From: Sporosarcina luteola
Lineage (GTDB): Bacteria; Bacillota; Bacilli; Bacillales_A; Planococcaceae
Assembly: GCA_014204635.1 (NCBI GenBank)
Contig: JACHLS010000003.1
Coordinates: 186,001-250,000, forward strand
Length of the DNA stretch: 64,000 bases
Direction: 5' to 3'
The notes under the pieces are model-generated. The model did not search any database and was not told where the DNA came from. It was given only the letters and a program-made list of their open reading frames with translations. Below are positions 1 through 8,615 of the stretch, piece by piece (the stretch's first letter is position 1; each line of letters starts with the position of its first letter). The position numbers and the translations under genes were made by a program.

Positions 1-808
1 TGCCACGGTTATCTACGACCACTAGGTTTTCAACATGCAATACTTCTTCTTTCGGGTAAGCTGGCCCCTTTTCGGTTTTAAATGTGACTTGACGGCCGAC
101 CATCAATGTAGCAAGTTCTTCTGGATCAGTTTCAGACGTGATGACGGTTCCAATCCCTTTCCCTTTCCGGATGACAGTAACGCGATCCGACACATCCATG
201 ATTTCCTGAAGCTTGTGGGTAATCAAAATGATTGATTTCCCTTCTGCAATCAGCTTTTTCATGATCGCAATCAACTCATCGATTTCCTGTGGCGTCAATG
301 AGGCGGTCGGTTCGTCGAAAATGAGTATTTCAGCTCCCCGATAAAGCGTCTTCAAGATTTCGACACGTTGTTGCATCCCAACAGAAATGTCTTCAATTTT
401 CGCGTATGGATCCACGTTTAATCCATATAATTTAGATATTTCCGCCACCTTTTTAGCAGCATCTTTAATATTGACGGTACCCATCTTCGTCGGCTCACTG
501 CCTAAAATGATATTTTCTGTAACCGTTAAGTTTTCGACTAGCATAAAATGTTGGTGAACCATTCCGATTCCTAACTCATTCGCGACGTTCGGGTTTGAGA
601 TATTTACTTTCTTTCCCTTGACCCGGATTTCTCCCTTTTCAGGTTGATACAATCCAAAGAGCACGTTCATCAATGTTGACTTACCCGCCCCGTTCTCTCC
701 TAAGAGTGCATGAATTTCTCCTTGCCTCAGTTGAAGAGTGATGTCGTCATTCGCGAAGAAATTACCGAACTGCTTGGATATATTCAGCATTTCAATGACA
801 TATTCCAA
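1..808 (-). CDS. ABC transporter ATP-binding protein of a BMP-type nucleoside importer (partial)
   Basis: This gene runs off the left edge, so only about 269 codons of a protein that is normally near 500 residues (two fused ABC domains) are visible. Translation from a TTG at 808 begins MEYVIEMLNISKQFG. It shows Walker A GENGAGKST, the Q-loop MVHQHFM, a signature region ISVGMQQRVEI, Walker B ILIFDEPTASL and the switch histidine ITHK. The second domain begins at the left edge (EVLHVENLVV). The signature VGMQQ in place of LSGGQ is usual for this RbsA/YufO-like family. It lies downstream of the BMP lipoprotein gene, so it should energise uptake of the same ligand, probably a nucleoside. GAGG about 11 nt upstream and family alignment support the TTG start. 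Confidence 0.9.
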   Translation of the reverse strand, partial: MEYVIEMLNISKQFGNFFANDDITLQLRQGEIHALLGENGAGKSTLMNVLFGLYQPEKGEIRVKGKKVNISNPNVANELGIGMVHQHFMLVENLTVTENIILGSEPTKMGTVNIKDAAKKVAEISKLYGLNVDPYAKIEDISVGMQQRVEILKTLYRGAEILIFDEPTASLTPQEIDELIAIMKKLIAEGKSIILITHKLQEIMDVSDRVTVIRKGKGIGTVITSETDPEELATLMVGRQVTFKTEKGPAYPKEEVLHVENLVVVDNRG

Positions 809-920
809 TCGTTTCACTTCCTCATGTGGTTTATTTAAGGTTCTTTCATTTAATTGACACAATAAAAGATTTTTAAAATAAAAATCTTTTACTCTATCAA
901 TTCAGTTCTATAAACAAATG

Positions 921-946
921 AGAAAGGCCGGACTAAACCGGCCATT
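921..946 (-). terminator. Stem-loop between the BMP lipoprotein and ABC ATPase genes
   Basis: GGCCGG (926-931) and CCGGCC (938-943) pair around a 6-nt loop. On the minus strand the stem is followed by a T-rich run (TTTCTCATTTGTTT). It lies about 20 nt after the lipoprotein stop. The usual role of such an element is partial termination, giving more binding protein than ATPase; that role is inferred. Confidence 0.65.
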
Positions 947-964
947 GTCCTCATTATAATGTCC

Positions 965-2050
965 TTACTTCTTTTTGACGAATTCTGGTACTTCGATATC
1001 GCCATCTGCAATTTTCTGTGCATACTCATCGATTTGTTTCAAGACATCTTCAGGAATTGCACCGCGGGAATCAGCAAGGGTTACACCATCGTCATGCAAA
1101 CCATATACTTTTGTTTCGCCGCCAGGGAATTTCCCTTCTTTCGCTAATTTAGAAATGTCTTGTACCGCTACATCCACACGTTTTAACATGGAAGTCAACG
1201 TAATGTTATCATCGCCGACTTTTCCTTCTTCATACTGGTCAGAGTCTACTCCGATTACCCAAACATATGCGTCTTTATCTGCTTTTTTACGCTCTTTCGC
1301 TTCCGTGAATACACCATTACCAGAACCGCCTGCAGCGTGGAAAATGACATCTACACCCGAAGAGTACATACGGCCTGCAGCCGCTTTCCCAAGTTCCGCT
1401 TTGTCAAACGCACCTGTGTACTGAACATCGACCTTGATATCAGGTTTTACAGCCTCGACTCCAGCCTCAAAGCCTGCTTGGAACCGCTCGATTACCGGAA
1501 TTTCCATACCGCCGACAAATCCGATTTTATCTGATTTTGTCATTAAGGCAGCTGCAACTCCAGCCAAGAAAGCGCCTTCTTGTTCTTTGAACAGGATGCT
1601 TGCTACGTTTGGTTGATCGACTTCACCGTCAATGATTGCATAGTTCTTTTCCGTTTGTTGCGAAGCAATCGTATCAATAGCGTCTTCCATAAGGAACCCT
1701 ACACCGAAAACGAGGTCAAAATCACGGCGCGTAAGTGCGTTCAAATTGGTAGTGTAGTCTGCAGGATCTTTCGATTGAAGATAATCGAAGCCACCGTCCC
1801 CTTTGGACATTTTGTTATCCTCGCCAAACTTTTGAATCCCTTCCCAAGCGGATTGGTTGAACGATTTGTCGTCAACACCGCCTACATCAGTAACCATTGC
1901 CACGGAGAATTCAGATTCATTTCCACCGTTTGAAGATGTGTTCGTGTTCGCGTTCTCTTTTTCTTTCTCTTTGTCCGCTCCGCAAGCCCCAAGAATCGTT
2001 CCGGCTGCCAGAACCAATGATAACGCAAGACCATATTTACGTTTGCTCAC
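965..2050 (-). CDS. BMP-family substrate-binding lipoprotein (nucleoside ABC importer)
   Basis: This is a 361-residue extracytoplasmic binding lipoprotein. Residues 1-23 form a lipoprotein signal peptide with lipobox LGAC, so Cys23 would be lipidated and anchored outside the membrane. A Ser/Asn/Lys/Glu-rich tether follows, then the BMP/PnrA fold ([71 protein letters not shown]). These motifs match the YufN/NupN and TmpC purine-nucleoside binding proteins; the exact ligand cannot be read from sequence. The start is GTG at 2050 with GGGAGG upstream. A good promoter lies just upstream, and the ABC ATPase gene follows after a stem-loop. Confidence 0.9.
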   Translation of the reverse strand: MSKRKYGLALSLVLAAGTILGACGADKEKEKENANTNTSSNGGNESEFSVAMVTDVGGVDDKSFNQSAWEGIQKFGEDNKMSKGDGGFDYLQSKDPADYTTNLNALTRRDFDLVFGVGFLMEDAIDTIASQQTEKNYAIIDGEVDQPNVASILFKEQEGAFLAGVAAALMTKSDKIGFVGGMEIPVIERFQAGFEAGVEAVKPDIKVDVQYTGAFDKAELGKAAAGRMYSSGVDVIFHAAGGSGNGVFTEAKERKKADKDAYVWVIGVDSDQYEEGKVGDDNITLTSMLKRVDVAVQDISKLAKEGKFPGGETKVYGLHDDGVTLADSRGAIPEDVLKQIDEYAQKIADGDIEVPEFVKKK

Positions 2051-2082
2051 TGTATGGACCTCCCTGTTTTTATAATTTGGTA

Positions 2083-2110
2083 TTTATACGACGTATCAAA
2101 CGTCTTGCAA
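2083..2110 (-). promoter_or_regulatory. Sigma-A-type promoter of the BMP lipoprotein gene with a palindrome in the spacer
   Basis: On the minus strand TTGCAA (2105-2110) and TATAAA (2083-2088) are separated by 16 bp. The spacer contains a perfect inverted repeat GACGT-N5-ACGTC (2090-2104). A palindrome lying exactly between -35 and -10 is a typical repressor site. Whether the adjacent GntR protein binds it is inference. Confidence 0.6.
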
Positions 2111-2136
2111 AGTGTATCCGTCATGCAGATAGCACC

Positions 2137-2862
2137 TTATACCCTTTTTCTTACAACATGAAAGCTGAATTTATCCGCTCGAAAGTAATTTTTCGAATAC
2201 AGGACCATTTCACCTTGCTCGCTGTAATGGTGTTGCAATAGCACAAGCAATGGCACATCGACTCCACAGCGTAAGATGGAAGATGCTTCATCATCATAGC
2301 CGACAGGTTCAATATTCGCTATTGCTTGGACAATCCGGATGTCACCCGATTGCTCAATTGCATCAAAAATCGACTCATTGGCCAGTACATCCTGTCCATT
2401 CGGCAAATGCTTAGCGAGGACATGATCAATGCAGTAGACGACAGGGTCGCCATCTGCGGTCCGTACTCGTTTAATTGTGACAAGGCTGTCCCCTGCGCTG
2501 CAATCAAACTTGCCAATCATTTCATCGCTTGGCAGCGCGGTATCCACTTCTTTGAAGATCGTCCCCGGCTCCATGCCGGCATCTGTGATCATGGAAGAAA
2601 CGCTTGATAGCTGTTCAATGCCAGATGTGAATAGCGGCTTGGAGTTGACAAAAGTTCCGACCCCGTGCTTCCTTACAATGATTTTCTCTTCTTCCAGGAC
2701 ACGCAGCGCTTCTCTAAGCGTAGCTCTGCTAACACCAAGCGATCGGGAGAGCTCAAATTCGGAAGGAAATTTTTCATTCTCCTTGAAAATCCCATCCTCG
2801 ATATCCTGTTTTAGCCGCTCAATCACTTGAACGTATAAATGTCTTGGATCCGCTTTAATCAT
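2137..2862 (-). CDS. ymfC: GntR-family transcriptional regulator (HutC/FarR subfamily, YmfC-like)
   Basis: This is a 241-residue regulator. Residues 1-72 form a GntR winged helix (HLYVQVIERLKQDIEDG, PSEFELSRSLGVSRATLREAL, GVGTFV). The rest is a UTRA/HutC-type effector domain (VYCIDHVLA, GVDVPLLVLLQHHYSE). The longer reading from 2910 was rejected: ATG at 2862 has GGGAGG 9 nt upstream and matches the family N-terminus MIKADPRHLY. The gene sits between spoIIIE and the nucleoside-importer genes, the same place as ymfC in B. subtilis. It may control the importer or itself; the palindrome at 2884-2898, just upstream of its start, fits autoregulation. The effector is unknown. Confidence 0.87.
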   Translation of the reverse strand: MIKADPRHLYVQVIERLKQDIEDGIFKENEKFPSEFELSRSLGVSRATLREALRVLEEEKIIVRKHGVGTFVNSKPLFTSGIEQLSSVSSMITDAGMEPGTIFKEVDTALPSDEMIGKFDCSAGDSLVTIKRVRTADGDPVVYCIDHVLAKHLPNGQDVLANESIFDAIEQSGDIRIVQAIANIEPVGYDDEASSILRCGVDVPLLVLLQHHYSEQGEMVLYSKNYFRADKFSFHVVRKRV

Positions 2863-2883
2863 CACTGCATTCCTCCCTCCCGA

Positions 2884-2898
2884 AGAGGTTAGACCTCT
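2884..2898 (-). promoter_or_regulatory. Candidate GntR-family operator upstream of ymfC
   Basis: AGAGGT-N3-ACCTCT is a perfect 6-3-6 inverted repeat, about 20 nt before the ymfC start. Its core, GGTCTAACC, resembles the GGTCTAGACC-like operators known for HutC/NagR regulators. Autorepression is inferred from position. Confidence 0.45.
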
Positions 2899-3007
2899 GA
2901 TGTGTGACATCGTGACTAATCATCCATACTATATCATTTTCACCATACAAAATAAACACCCGTTTTAGAAAGCAGAACAAAAAGAAAAGACTGATAAATT
3001 TTTCTTG

Positions 3008-5362
3008 TTAGGAATGAATATCAGCTTCACTGCGATCCATCAAAACTTGGCGCGGTTTGCTTCCTTCCGACGGCCCGACAACTCCTCGCATTTCCATCTG
3101 GTCAATGATCCGTGCCGCTCTCGAATAGCCGATTCGGAACCTTCTTTGCAGCATGGAAACCGATGCCGTCTGCATATCCAAAATAAGGTGGACCGCTTCG
3201 TCATACAGTTCATCCGTCTCTTCGTGAGGGGCTATTTCCTCAATTTCAGTCGGAATCATGTCCTCTTGATATTGGGCCTTCTGCTGTTCGATGACAAAAT
3301 CGACAACTGACTCGACCTCCTGATCGGATACAAATGCACCTTGTATCCTGACAGGCTTGGAAGCCCCTGCCGGTAGAAACAACATATCTCCACGACCAAG
3401 CAGCTTTTCAGCTCCGACTCCATCCAGGATAGTCCTGGAATCAACAGCTGAAGAAACTGCAAAGGCAATTCTCGATGGAATATTCGCCTTAATGATTCCT
3501 GTTATAACGTCCACACTCGGCCGCTGCGTCGCAATGATCAAATGGATGCCAGCCGCTCTGGCCATCTGAGCAAGTCTTGTAATGGAATCTTCTACATCAT
3601 TGGAAGCGACCATCATCAGGTCGGCCAATTCGTCGACAATGACAACTATATAAGGCATCTTCGGATGTTTCTCTTCGTTCTCTTCATTCCACTGCTCAAT
3701 ATGTTCATTATATCCTTCGATATTTCTGGTTCCTGTATGGGAAAACAACTCATAACGCCGTTCCATTTCTGATACAACTTTTTTAAGTGCTTGTGATGCT
3801 TTTCTTGGATCGGTGACTACTGGTGCCAACAAATGTGGAATTCCATTGTACACATTTAATTCAACCATCTTTGGATCGATCATCATCATTTTGACTTCAT
3901 GCGGTTTTGCACGAAGGAGGATGCTTATGATAATTCCGTTGATGCACACACTTTTTCCGCTGCCTGTCGAACCTGCGACGAGAACGTGCGGCATTTTATT
4001 CAATTCTGCCAACATGGCTTGACCAGTGACATCCCTGCCAAGCGCGATCATCAGTTTGGAATCAGGACGGTTGTTCTCCTTGGCTTCGATCACTTCCCGG
4101 AGGCTGACGACTGCCACTGCATTATTCGGCACTTCGATCCCAACCGCGGATTTACCCGGAATCGGAGCTTCAATCCGTATATCCCGTGCAGCCAATGCTA
4201 GAGCTATGTCATCGGACAGACTGACAATTCTGCTTACCTTTACACCCGTATCGGGCAGCACTTCATATTTTGTGACTGCAGGTCCAAGGTGGACTTGCGT
4301 GACCCTCGCTTTCACACCAAAACTTAAAAATGTGCGTTCCAGTTTTTGAGCATTTGCTTGAATGGAATTTAATTCTCCGGATTGGTCGTTTGCTGGAGTT
4401 TCTTTTAACAGTGCAGAGGACGGTAAAATATAAGAGATATTTTCTTCTTCCCCGCCTACTCCGTCGTAAGCAGGAGTCCCCTTATCTGCAAGCGGCTCCT
4501 CGGCATGGCCTGTCTTGTTCTTGTCATGCGCAGTTATCTGTCCGCTCTCTTCTGCCACTTTTTCCGTTCGTTGTTCATTAAATGCAGAGATGATCGGCTG
4601 GGACACTACCTCTTCAACTTCATATGATGCGAGGGTTTCATCCGGCTGCTTTTCGATGTGCTCAGCTGTTTGCTTTTTAGATCTTGTCATTCTAGTCTCT
4701 GTATTCTTCTTTTTACTAGGCTCCGGCTTTTCTTTTCTTGTAAAACGATCTCGCATTGAGGCCCAGGCTTTCGGATATGTCTCCACGAGGATCGGGACGA
4801 GTGCTTTGCCCGTCAACAATACAATGCCGATCAATAATAAGAGGATGCCTGCAACAGTAGCACCTGCACTATCAAACAAGGAATGAAATAAAGCGAATAA
4901 TACAGCACCTGCCATTCCGCCTCCCAGAGCTCCGCTTCTGGATTGAATTCCTTCATTGGTGATCAGTACTTTCCACGTTTCCTTCAGTGAAGAGTTCGAT
5001 AGTAATGTTTGGCTATTATATAATTCCTTGAACAAATGGATATGGCTGAACAGCAGTAAGCTAGCCAAAATAAAAAGACTGCCTGCGACAATTCGGTTCT
5101 TCCAACCGCCCGCCTTCCGCTTGATCATGAAGAGCAATGCCTGGACGATTAATAAGAAAGGAACAGCGCTATGCCAATTTCCGAAAAGAAATCGGGCAAA
5201 TGAGGCCAGCCCTCTGCCTACGATGCCGAATTCGAATATGATAATGACAGCCAGCCCAATCATCGTCAAGCCTGATACTTCATAAATTAACGGGTGCAGT
5301 CCACTTTCTTTTTTCTTCTTCGACGAGGCACCTTTCTTTTTCTTCTTCGTTTTCTTAGACAT
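3008..5362 (-). CDS. spoIIIE: DNA translocase SpoIIIE/FtsK
   Basis: This is a 784-residue membrane-anchored DNA pump that moves chromosome DNA through the closing (sporulation) septum. A Lys-rich N-terminus (residues 3-18) precedes about four membrane segments between residues 30 and 195. A low-complexity linker (about 205-330) follows, then the FtsK motor with Walker A GSTGSGKS (464-471), Walker B VIVDELADLM and an IIATQRPSVDVITG motif. The C-terminal gamma winged helix (RRFRIGYSRAARIIDQME) reads orienting sequences. The length matches SpoIIIE (about 790). ATG follows a strong AAAGGAGGAGG. A terminator-like hairpin lies immediately upstream; tepA and ylzJ, found between rnjB and spoIIIE in B. 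subtilis, are absent. Confidence 0.96.
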   Translation of the reverse strand: MSKKTKKKKKGASSKKKKESGLHPLIYEVSGLTMIGLAVIIIFEFGIVGRGLASFARFLFGNWHSAVPFLLIVQALLFMIKRKAGGWKNRIVAGSLFILASLLLFSHIHLFKELYNSQTLLSNSSLKETWKVLITNEGIQSRSGALGGGMAGAVLFALFHSLFDSAGATVAGILLLLIGIVLLTGKALVPILVETYPKAWASMRDRFTRKEKPEPSKKKNTETRMTRSKKQTAEHIEKQPDETLASYEVEEVVSQPIISAFNEQRTEKVAEESGQITAHDKNKTGHAEEPLADKGTPAYDGVGGEEENISYILPSSALLKETPANDQSGELNSIQANAQKLERTFLSFGVKARVTQVHLGPAVTKYEVLPDTGVKVSRIVSLSDDIALALAARDIRIEAPIPGKSAVGIEVPNNAVAVVSLREVIEAKENNRPDSKLMIALGRDVTGQAMLAELNKMPHVLVAGSTGSGKSVCINGIIISILLRAKPHEVKMMMIDPKMVELNVYNGIPHLLAPVVTDPRKASQALKKVVSEMERRYELFSHTGTRNIEGYNEHIEQWNEENEEKHPKMPYIVVIVDELADLMMVASNDVEDSITRLAQMARAAGIHLIIATQRPSVDVITGIIKANIPSRIAFAVSSAVDSRTILDGVGAEKLLGRGDMLFLPAGASKPVRIQGAFVSDQEVESVVDFVIEQQKAQYQEDMIPTEIEEIAPHEETDELYDEAVHLILDMQTASVSMLQRRFRIGYSRAARIIDQMEMRGVVGPSEGSKPRQVLMDRSEADIHS

Positions 5363-5379
5363 TTTCCTCCTCCTTTCAA

Positions 5380-5420
5380 AAGAGGATTTCCCGCCGCTCG
5401 GTCGGCTTGGAAATCCTCTT
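5380..5420 (-). terminator. Terminator after rnjB abutting the spoIIIE ribosome-binding site
   Basis: A perfect 12-bp stem AAGAGGATTTCC / GGAAATCCTCTT encloses a smaller GCCG/CGGC stem. On the minus strand it is followed by TTTTG and, 3 nt later, by the spoIIIE AAAGGAGG. It probably ends most rnjB transcripts. No obvious separate spoIIIE promoter was seen, so spoIIIE may depend on read-through. Confidence 0.75.
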
Positions 5421-5471
5421 CAGCATGTCAACATTCGTTATAGCAGTTCCATTTGATTTTCGCCGCCAATG

Positions 5472-7139
5472 TTAATATTCCATTATAATAGGAATAATCA
5501 TCGGGCGTCTCTTCGTTTGTTGGAACAAGTAGGAACTTAACGTATCACGGATCTCTTGTTTAATGTTTGTCCATTCAAACGTATCTTTATTCACATATTT
5601 CTCTACTATGCCTCTAACTAACTTCTTCGACTCTTCTAGTAGTTCTTCTGATTCACGGACATAGACGAAACCTCTTGAAACGATTTCGGGTCCTGCGGCA
5701 ATCCTTTTCTGCTTGCGGCTCAGTGTAATGACAACAGTGAATATACCATCTTGCGATAATAATTTCCGGTCACGCAATACGATATTTCCTACATCTCCCA
5801 CACCGATTCCGTCAATCAGGACATTACCCGCCTGGACACGGCCGCTCATGCGCATTTTATTGTTTTTATACTCGACAATGTCCCCTCTGTCCGCTATAAA
5901 AATCTGGGACTTTGAGAGACCAACTTGTTGGGCCAGCTTGGAATGGGCGATGAGCATTTTATACTCGCCTTGAATGGGAATAAAATATTTCGGTTTCATC
6001 AAATTGATCATTAATTTTAAATCCTCTTGACTACCGTGCCCCGAAACATGCACTTTCTTGGTCGAAGTGAGGACATTGGCTCCCGCTTTCGATATTTCAT
6101 TCATCATTTGAAACAATGATATTTCCATACCAGGTGAAGGCGTAAACGTGATGAGAACCGTGTCGGTTTCTTTTATTTTAATTTCTCTATGATGATTGCG
6201 AACAATTTTTTCTAAGGCGTCCAGTGGCTCGCCTTTGTTCCCAGTCACAATAATGACGATATCCTTATCATCATACTTGCCAATCTCCTTCATTGGGATG
6301 ACCAGCTGCTCATCGACTTGCAAGTATCCTAATCGCATGCCTACTTCAAAATAACTTTCCAGACTCTTACCGACAACCGCAACTTTTTTTCCTGTCTCAG
6401 CGGCTTTGTCAAATACTTGCTGAATCCGGATGAAGTTTGATGCATAGAGTGCAACAAGCAATCTTCCTTCCGCCGCGTGGAATGCACTGGAGAGATGTTC
6501 CTCGATGACCGATTCGGATGTTGTGTAGCCTGGCCTTTCCGCCTCGTTGGAATCAGACATCAAGATGAAAACCCCATCTTCACCCAAGTTTGCCATACGT
6601 GATAGGTCCGGTCGGTATTTTCCTTTGGCAGACTGGTCGAACTTGAACTCGCCTGTATGCACGATCGCCCCTTCGCTCGTATGGAAAACGATTCCCAATG
6701 AATCAGGTATGCTATGTGTTGTATGGAAGAATGTCACATGGGTCCGTTTGAAATTCATCCGGCTTTTGTTTGTCACTTCAAAGAATTTGACCGGTGCAGG
6801 GGCCGGCATTTCTTTTACATGTTCTTTCGCAAGCGCTAGTGTCAGCTTCGAACCATAAACAGGCGCCTGTACTTTTTGAAGGAGATAAGCAATGGAACCA
6901 ATTGCATCTTCATGCCCATGAGTCAGGAAAATCCCTTTCACCCGTTCTTTATTTTCTTCAATGTAGGACATATCAGGAATGACAATATCAATGCCGAGCA
7001 TTTCACCCTCTGGAAACATAAGGCCTGCATCGACGATGAATAACTCGTCATCTATTTCTACAACATACATCGCTTTCCCTATCTCACCGACTCCTCCGAG
7101 CGGGATGATTCTAATCAATTCATTTTTTGTCTTTGTCAC
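5472..7139 (-). CDS. rnjB: Ribonuclease J2-type protein
   Basis: This 555-residue protein has the RNase J architecture: metallo-beta-lactamase core, beta-CASP insert (about 210-340) and C-terminal dimerisation domain ending PMIIPIIMEY. The metal motif reads HGHEDAIG (74-81), so the last His of HGHEDHIG is Ala79. The later Asp ligand of TGDFKFD is Glu (TGEFKFD). HTTHSIPD and HVSGHGSQ are kept. B. subtilis RNase J2 has a comparably altered site, is nearly inactive alone and works with J1 in 5'-end and endonucleolytic RNA turnover. By position and motifs this is J2 rather than J1. The start is GTG at 7139 with AGGAGGAAACATT upstream. Confidence 0.9.
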   Translation of the reverse strand: MTKTKNELIRIIPLGGVGEIGKAMYVVEIDDELFIVDAGLMFPEGEMLGIDIVIPDMSYIEENKERVKGIFLTHGHEDAIGSIAYLLQKVQAPVYGSKLTLALAKEHVKEMPAPAPVKFFEVTNKSRMNFKRTHVTFFHTTHSIPDSLGIVFHTSEGAIVHTGEFKFDQSAKGKYRPDLSRMANLGEDGVFILMSDSNEAERPGYTTSESVIEEHLSSAFHAAEGRLLVALYASNFIRIQQVFDKAAETGKKVAVVGKSLESYFEVGMRLGYLQVDEQLVIPMKEIGKYDDKDIVIIVTGNKGEPLDALEKIVRNHHREIKIKETDTVLITFTPSPGMEISLFQMMNEISKAGANVLTSTKKVHVSGHGSQEDLKLMINLMKPKYFIPIQGEYKMLIAHSKLAQQVGLSKSQIFIADRGDIVEYKNNKMRMSGRVQAGNVLIDGIGVGDVGNIVLRDRKLLSQDGIFTVVITLSRKQKRIAAGPEIVSRGFVYVRESEELLEESKKLVRGIVEKYVNKDTFEWTNIKQEIRDTLSSYLFQQTKRRPMIIPIIMEY

Positions 7140-7185
7140 AATGTTTCCTCCTATTATAAATTCCCGTCCATTACGACTAAGTTAC

Positions 7186-7215
7186 ATTATACGTGACGAA
7201 ACCCCTTAAGCACAA
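7186..7215 (-). promoter_or_regulatory. Probable sigma-A promoter of rnjB
   Basis: On the minus strand a perfect TATAAT (7186-7191) lies 18 bp downstream of TTGTGC (7210-7215). It sits between two terminators and the rnjB start, which suits an independent transcription unit. Confidence 0.6.
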
Positions 7216-7245
7216 ACAAAAAAGCCGGTTGTGAATACCGGCTTT
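7216..7245 (-). terminator. Second of two tandem terminators upstream of rnjB
   Basis: AAAGCCGGT (7221-7229) pairs with ACCGGCTTT (7237-7245). On the minus strand it is followed by TTTTGTTTG, a classic intrinsic terminator. It insulates rnjB from the dapA side. Confidence 0.85.
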
Positions 7246-7261
7246 GAATCCCCGAATGAAA

Positions 7262-7291
7262 AATAAAAAAGGGCAGCGATTGCCACCCTTT
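7262..7291 (-). terminator. First of two tandem terminators after the small orphan gene
   Basis: AAAGGG (7268-7273) and CCCTTT (7286-7291) close a hairpin that also contains an internal GGCA/TGCC pairing. On the minus strand TTTTTATTTTT follows. It is about 30 nt past the stop of the gene at 7322-7573. Confidence 0.85.
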
Positions 7292-7321
7292 AATAATCTG
7301 AATTTCAGAATTCCTTTTTTG

Positions 7322-7573
7322 TTATTTATCCTCATAGAAAATACCTACCATACCATTGTTTTCATCAAACCCATCAAACCATTTATCGGCAATCTCATGC
7401 GTGCTTAAAGAAAATAAGTCATTCACATATTCCACTTCCAATGTGTTATCTAAAGAAGAATCCATTTCTGATATTGCCTGTTTAATTGTAGTGTGATTAT
7501 GAGAGATTGCAAAAGCAGGCACCATCAAAAGTATTTGCCCCAGCTTTATATTATCAAGATTATTAAACTTCAA
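7322..7573 (-). CDS. Small hypothetical protein, unrecognised
   Basis: This is an 83-residue protein that I do not recognise. It starts at TTG (7573) with a strong AGGAGG 7 nt upstream, which supports real translation. It is acidic in its second half (EVEYVNDLF, ADKWFDGFDENNG) with a short hydrophobic stretch near residues 13-23. No signal peptide, cysteine cluster or DNA-binding motif is evident. The gene is visibly more A+T-rich than dapA and rnjB. It sits between dapA and a double terminator, where B. subtilis has no gene, so it may have been gained in this lineage. It would be cotranscribed with dapA. Small acidic proteins of this kind can be immunity or adaptor proteins, but nothing here proves it. 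Confidence 0.65.
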   Translation of the reverse strand: MKFNNLDNIKLGQILLMVPAFAISHNHTTIKQAISEMDSSLDNTLEVEYVNDLFSLSTHEIADKWFDGFDENNGMVGIFYEDK

Positions 7574-7644
7574 ATAGGATTCCTCCTCTTCTTCACCGTT
7601 TGATTTTCCAACAAACGGCTCATAGAAATGGCTCCGTGGGTTTC

Positions 7645-8535
7645 CTAAGCGAATAGCTGTTGACTTTGTTTGAATGCATCCCAGATCACGTCGAATTGCC
7701 CTGCTTCTTCTCCAAACTCTTTCAATGGCAACCGGACGCCTCCGGTTTCAATGCCTATCTTTTGCAAAGCATACTTCACTGGCACCGGATTCGGGGCAGA
7801 GAACAATGCTGTGAAAAGTGGAACGAGAGCACGGTGCATCGCTCCAGCCTGTTCCTGATTCCCTTGCTTGTATGAATCGATCATCCGTTGCATTTCAGGT
7901 CCGACCACGTGTGATGCGACTGATATAATCCCTTTTCCTCCAATTGCTAGCACCGGTAATGTTAAAGCGTCATCACCGCTGTAGACCGAAAATCCTTCAT
8001 CCGTTCCGGAAATGATGGCAGCGATTTGATCCAGACTGCCGCTCGCCTCTTTGACAGCCCGGATATTTTTTATGTTCGCTAGCTCAATGACCGTGTCGGC
8101 GTTCATATTGACCGCTGACCGTCCTGGAATATTATACAGCATGATCGGCAGGGTGGTTTCGCTTGCAATATAGGAGAAATGGGCGATCATCCCCTTTTGA
8201 TCGGGTTTATTATAGTAAGGGGCGACAAGCATGATGCCGTCCGCCCCCAATCGCTCCGCTTGTTTTGTTAAATAAACTGTTTCAGCAGTATTAAAGGTTC
8301 CTGTTCCTGCTATGACGGGAATCCGCTGTTTCACGATATCAACCGAAAACTTTAGCAAGTTGGCTTTTTCAGTGTGTGATAAAGTCGGTGATTCTCCCGT
8401 TGTACCGCAAACAATTAGGGAATCTGTACCGCTCTGAATCAAATGCTCAATCAATTTTTCTGTTCTATCATAATCGATGTTCCCTGCTTGTGAAAAAGGA
8501 GTGACCATCGCTGTTCCAATTTGTCCAAGTTCCAT
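7645..8535 (-). CDS. dapA: 4-hydroxy-tetrahydrodipicolinate synthase
   Basis: DapA condenses pyruvate with aspartate semialdehyde, the first committed step to diaminopimelate, lysine and spore dipicolinate. The 296-residue TIM barrel shows GTTGESPTL (substrate loop), YYNKP, the catalytic Tyr in MLYNIPGRS, the Schiff-base Lys in AVKEASG and the terminal YSGDD/GGKGIISV segments. A longer reading from 8574 exists, but ATG at 8535 has AAAGGGA about 9 nt upstream and matches the family start (GQIGTAMVTPF). It lies directly after asd; dapG, which separates the two genes in B. subtilis, is missing here. Dipicolinate synthase genes upstream use the product of this enzyme. Confidence 0.95.
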   Translation of the reverse strand: MELGQIGTAMVTPFSQAGNIDYDRTEKLIEHLIQSGTDSLIVCGTTGESPTLSHTEKANLLKFSVDIVKQRIPVIAGTGTFNTAETVYLTKQAERLGADGIMLVAPYYNKPDQKGMIAHFSYIASETTLPIMLYNIPGRSAVNMNADTVIELANIKNIRAVKEASGSLDQIAAIISGTDEGFSVYSGDDALTLPVLAIGGKGIISVASHVVGPEMQRMIDSYKQGNQEQAGAMHRALVPLFTALFSAPNPVPVKYALQKIGIETGGVRLPLKEFGEEAGQFDVIWDAFKQSQQLFA

Positions 8536-8615
8536 TCTGACCATCCCTTTATTCGTAATCCCTTGGTTATCCATCGTGTTACGAATAGGCTGCAGATAAT
8601 GGAAAAACGGAATGC

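Noticed and set aside
2911..3007. Possible spoIIIE terminator
   Set aside because: Only a weak A/T stem with a 3-nt bulge could be drawn; too poor to annotate.
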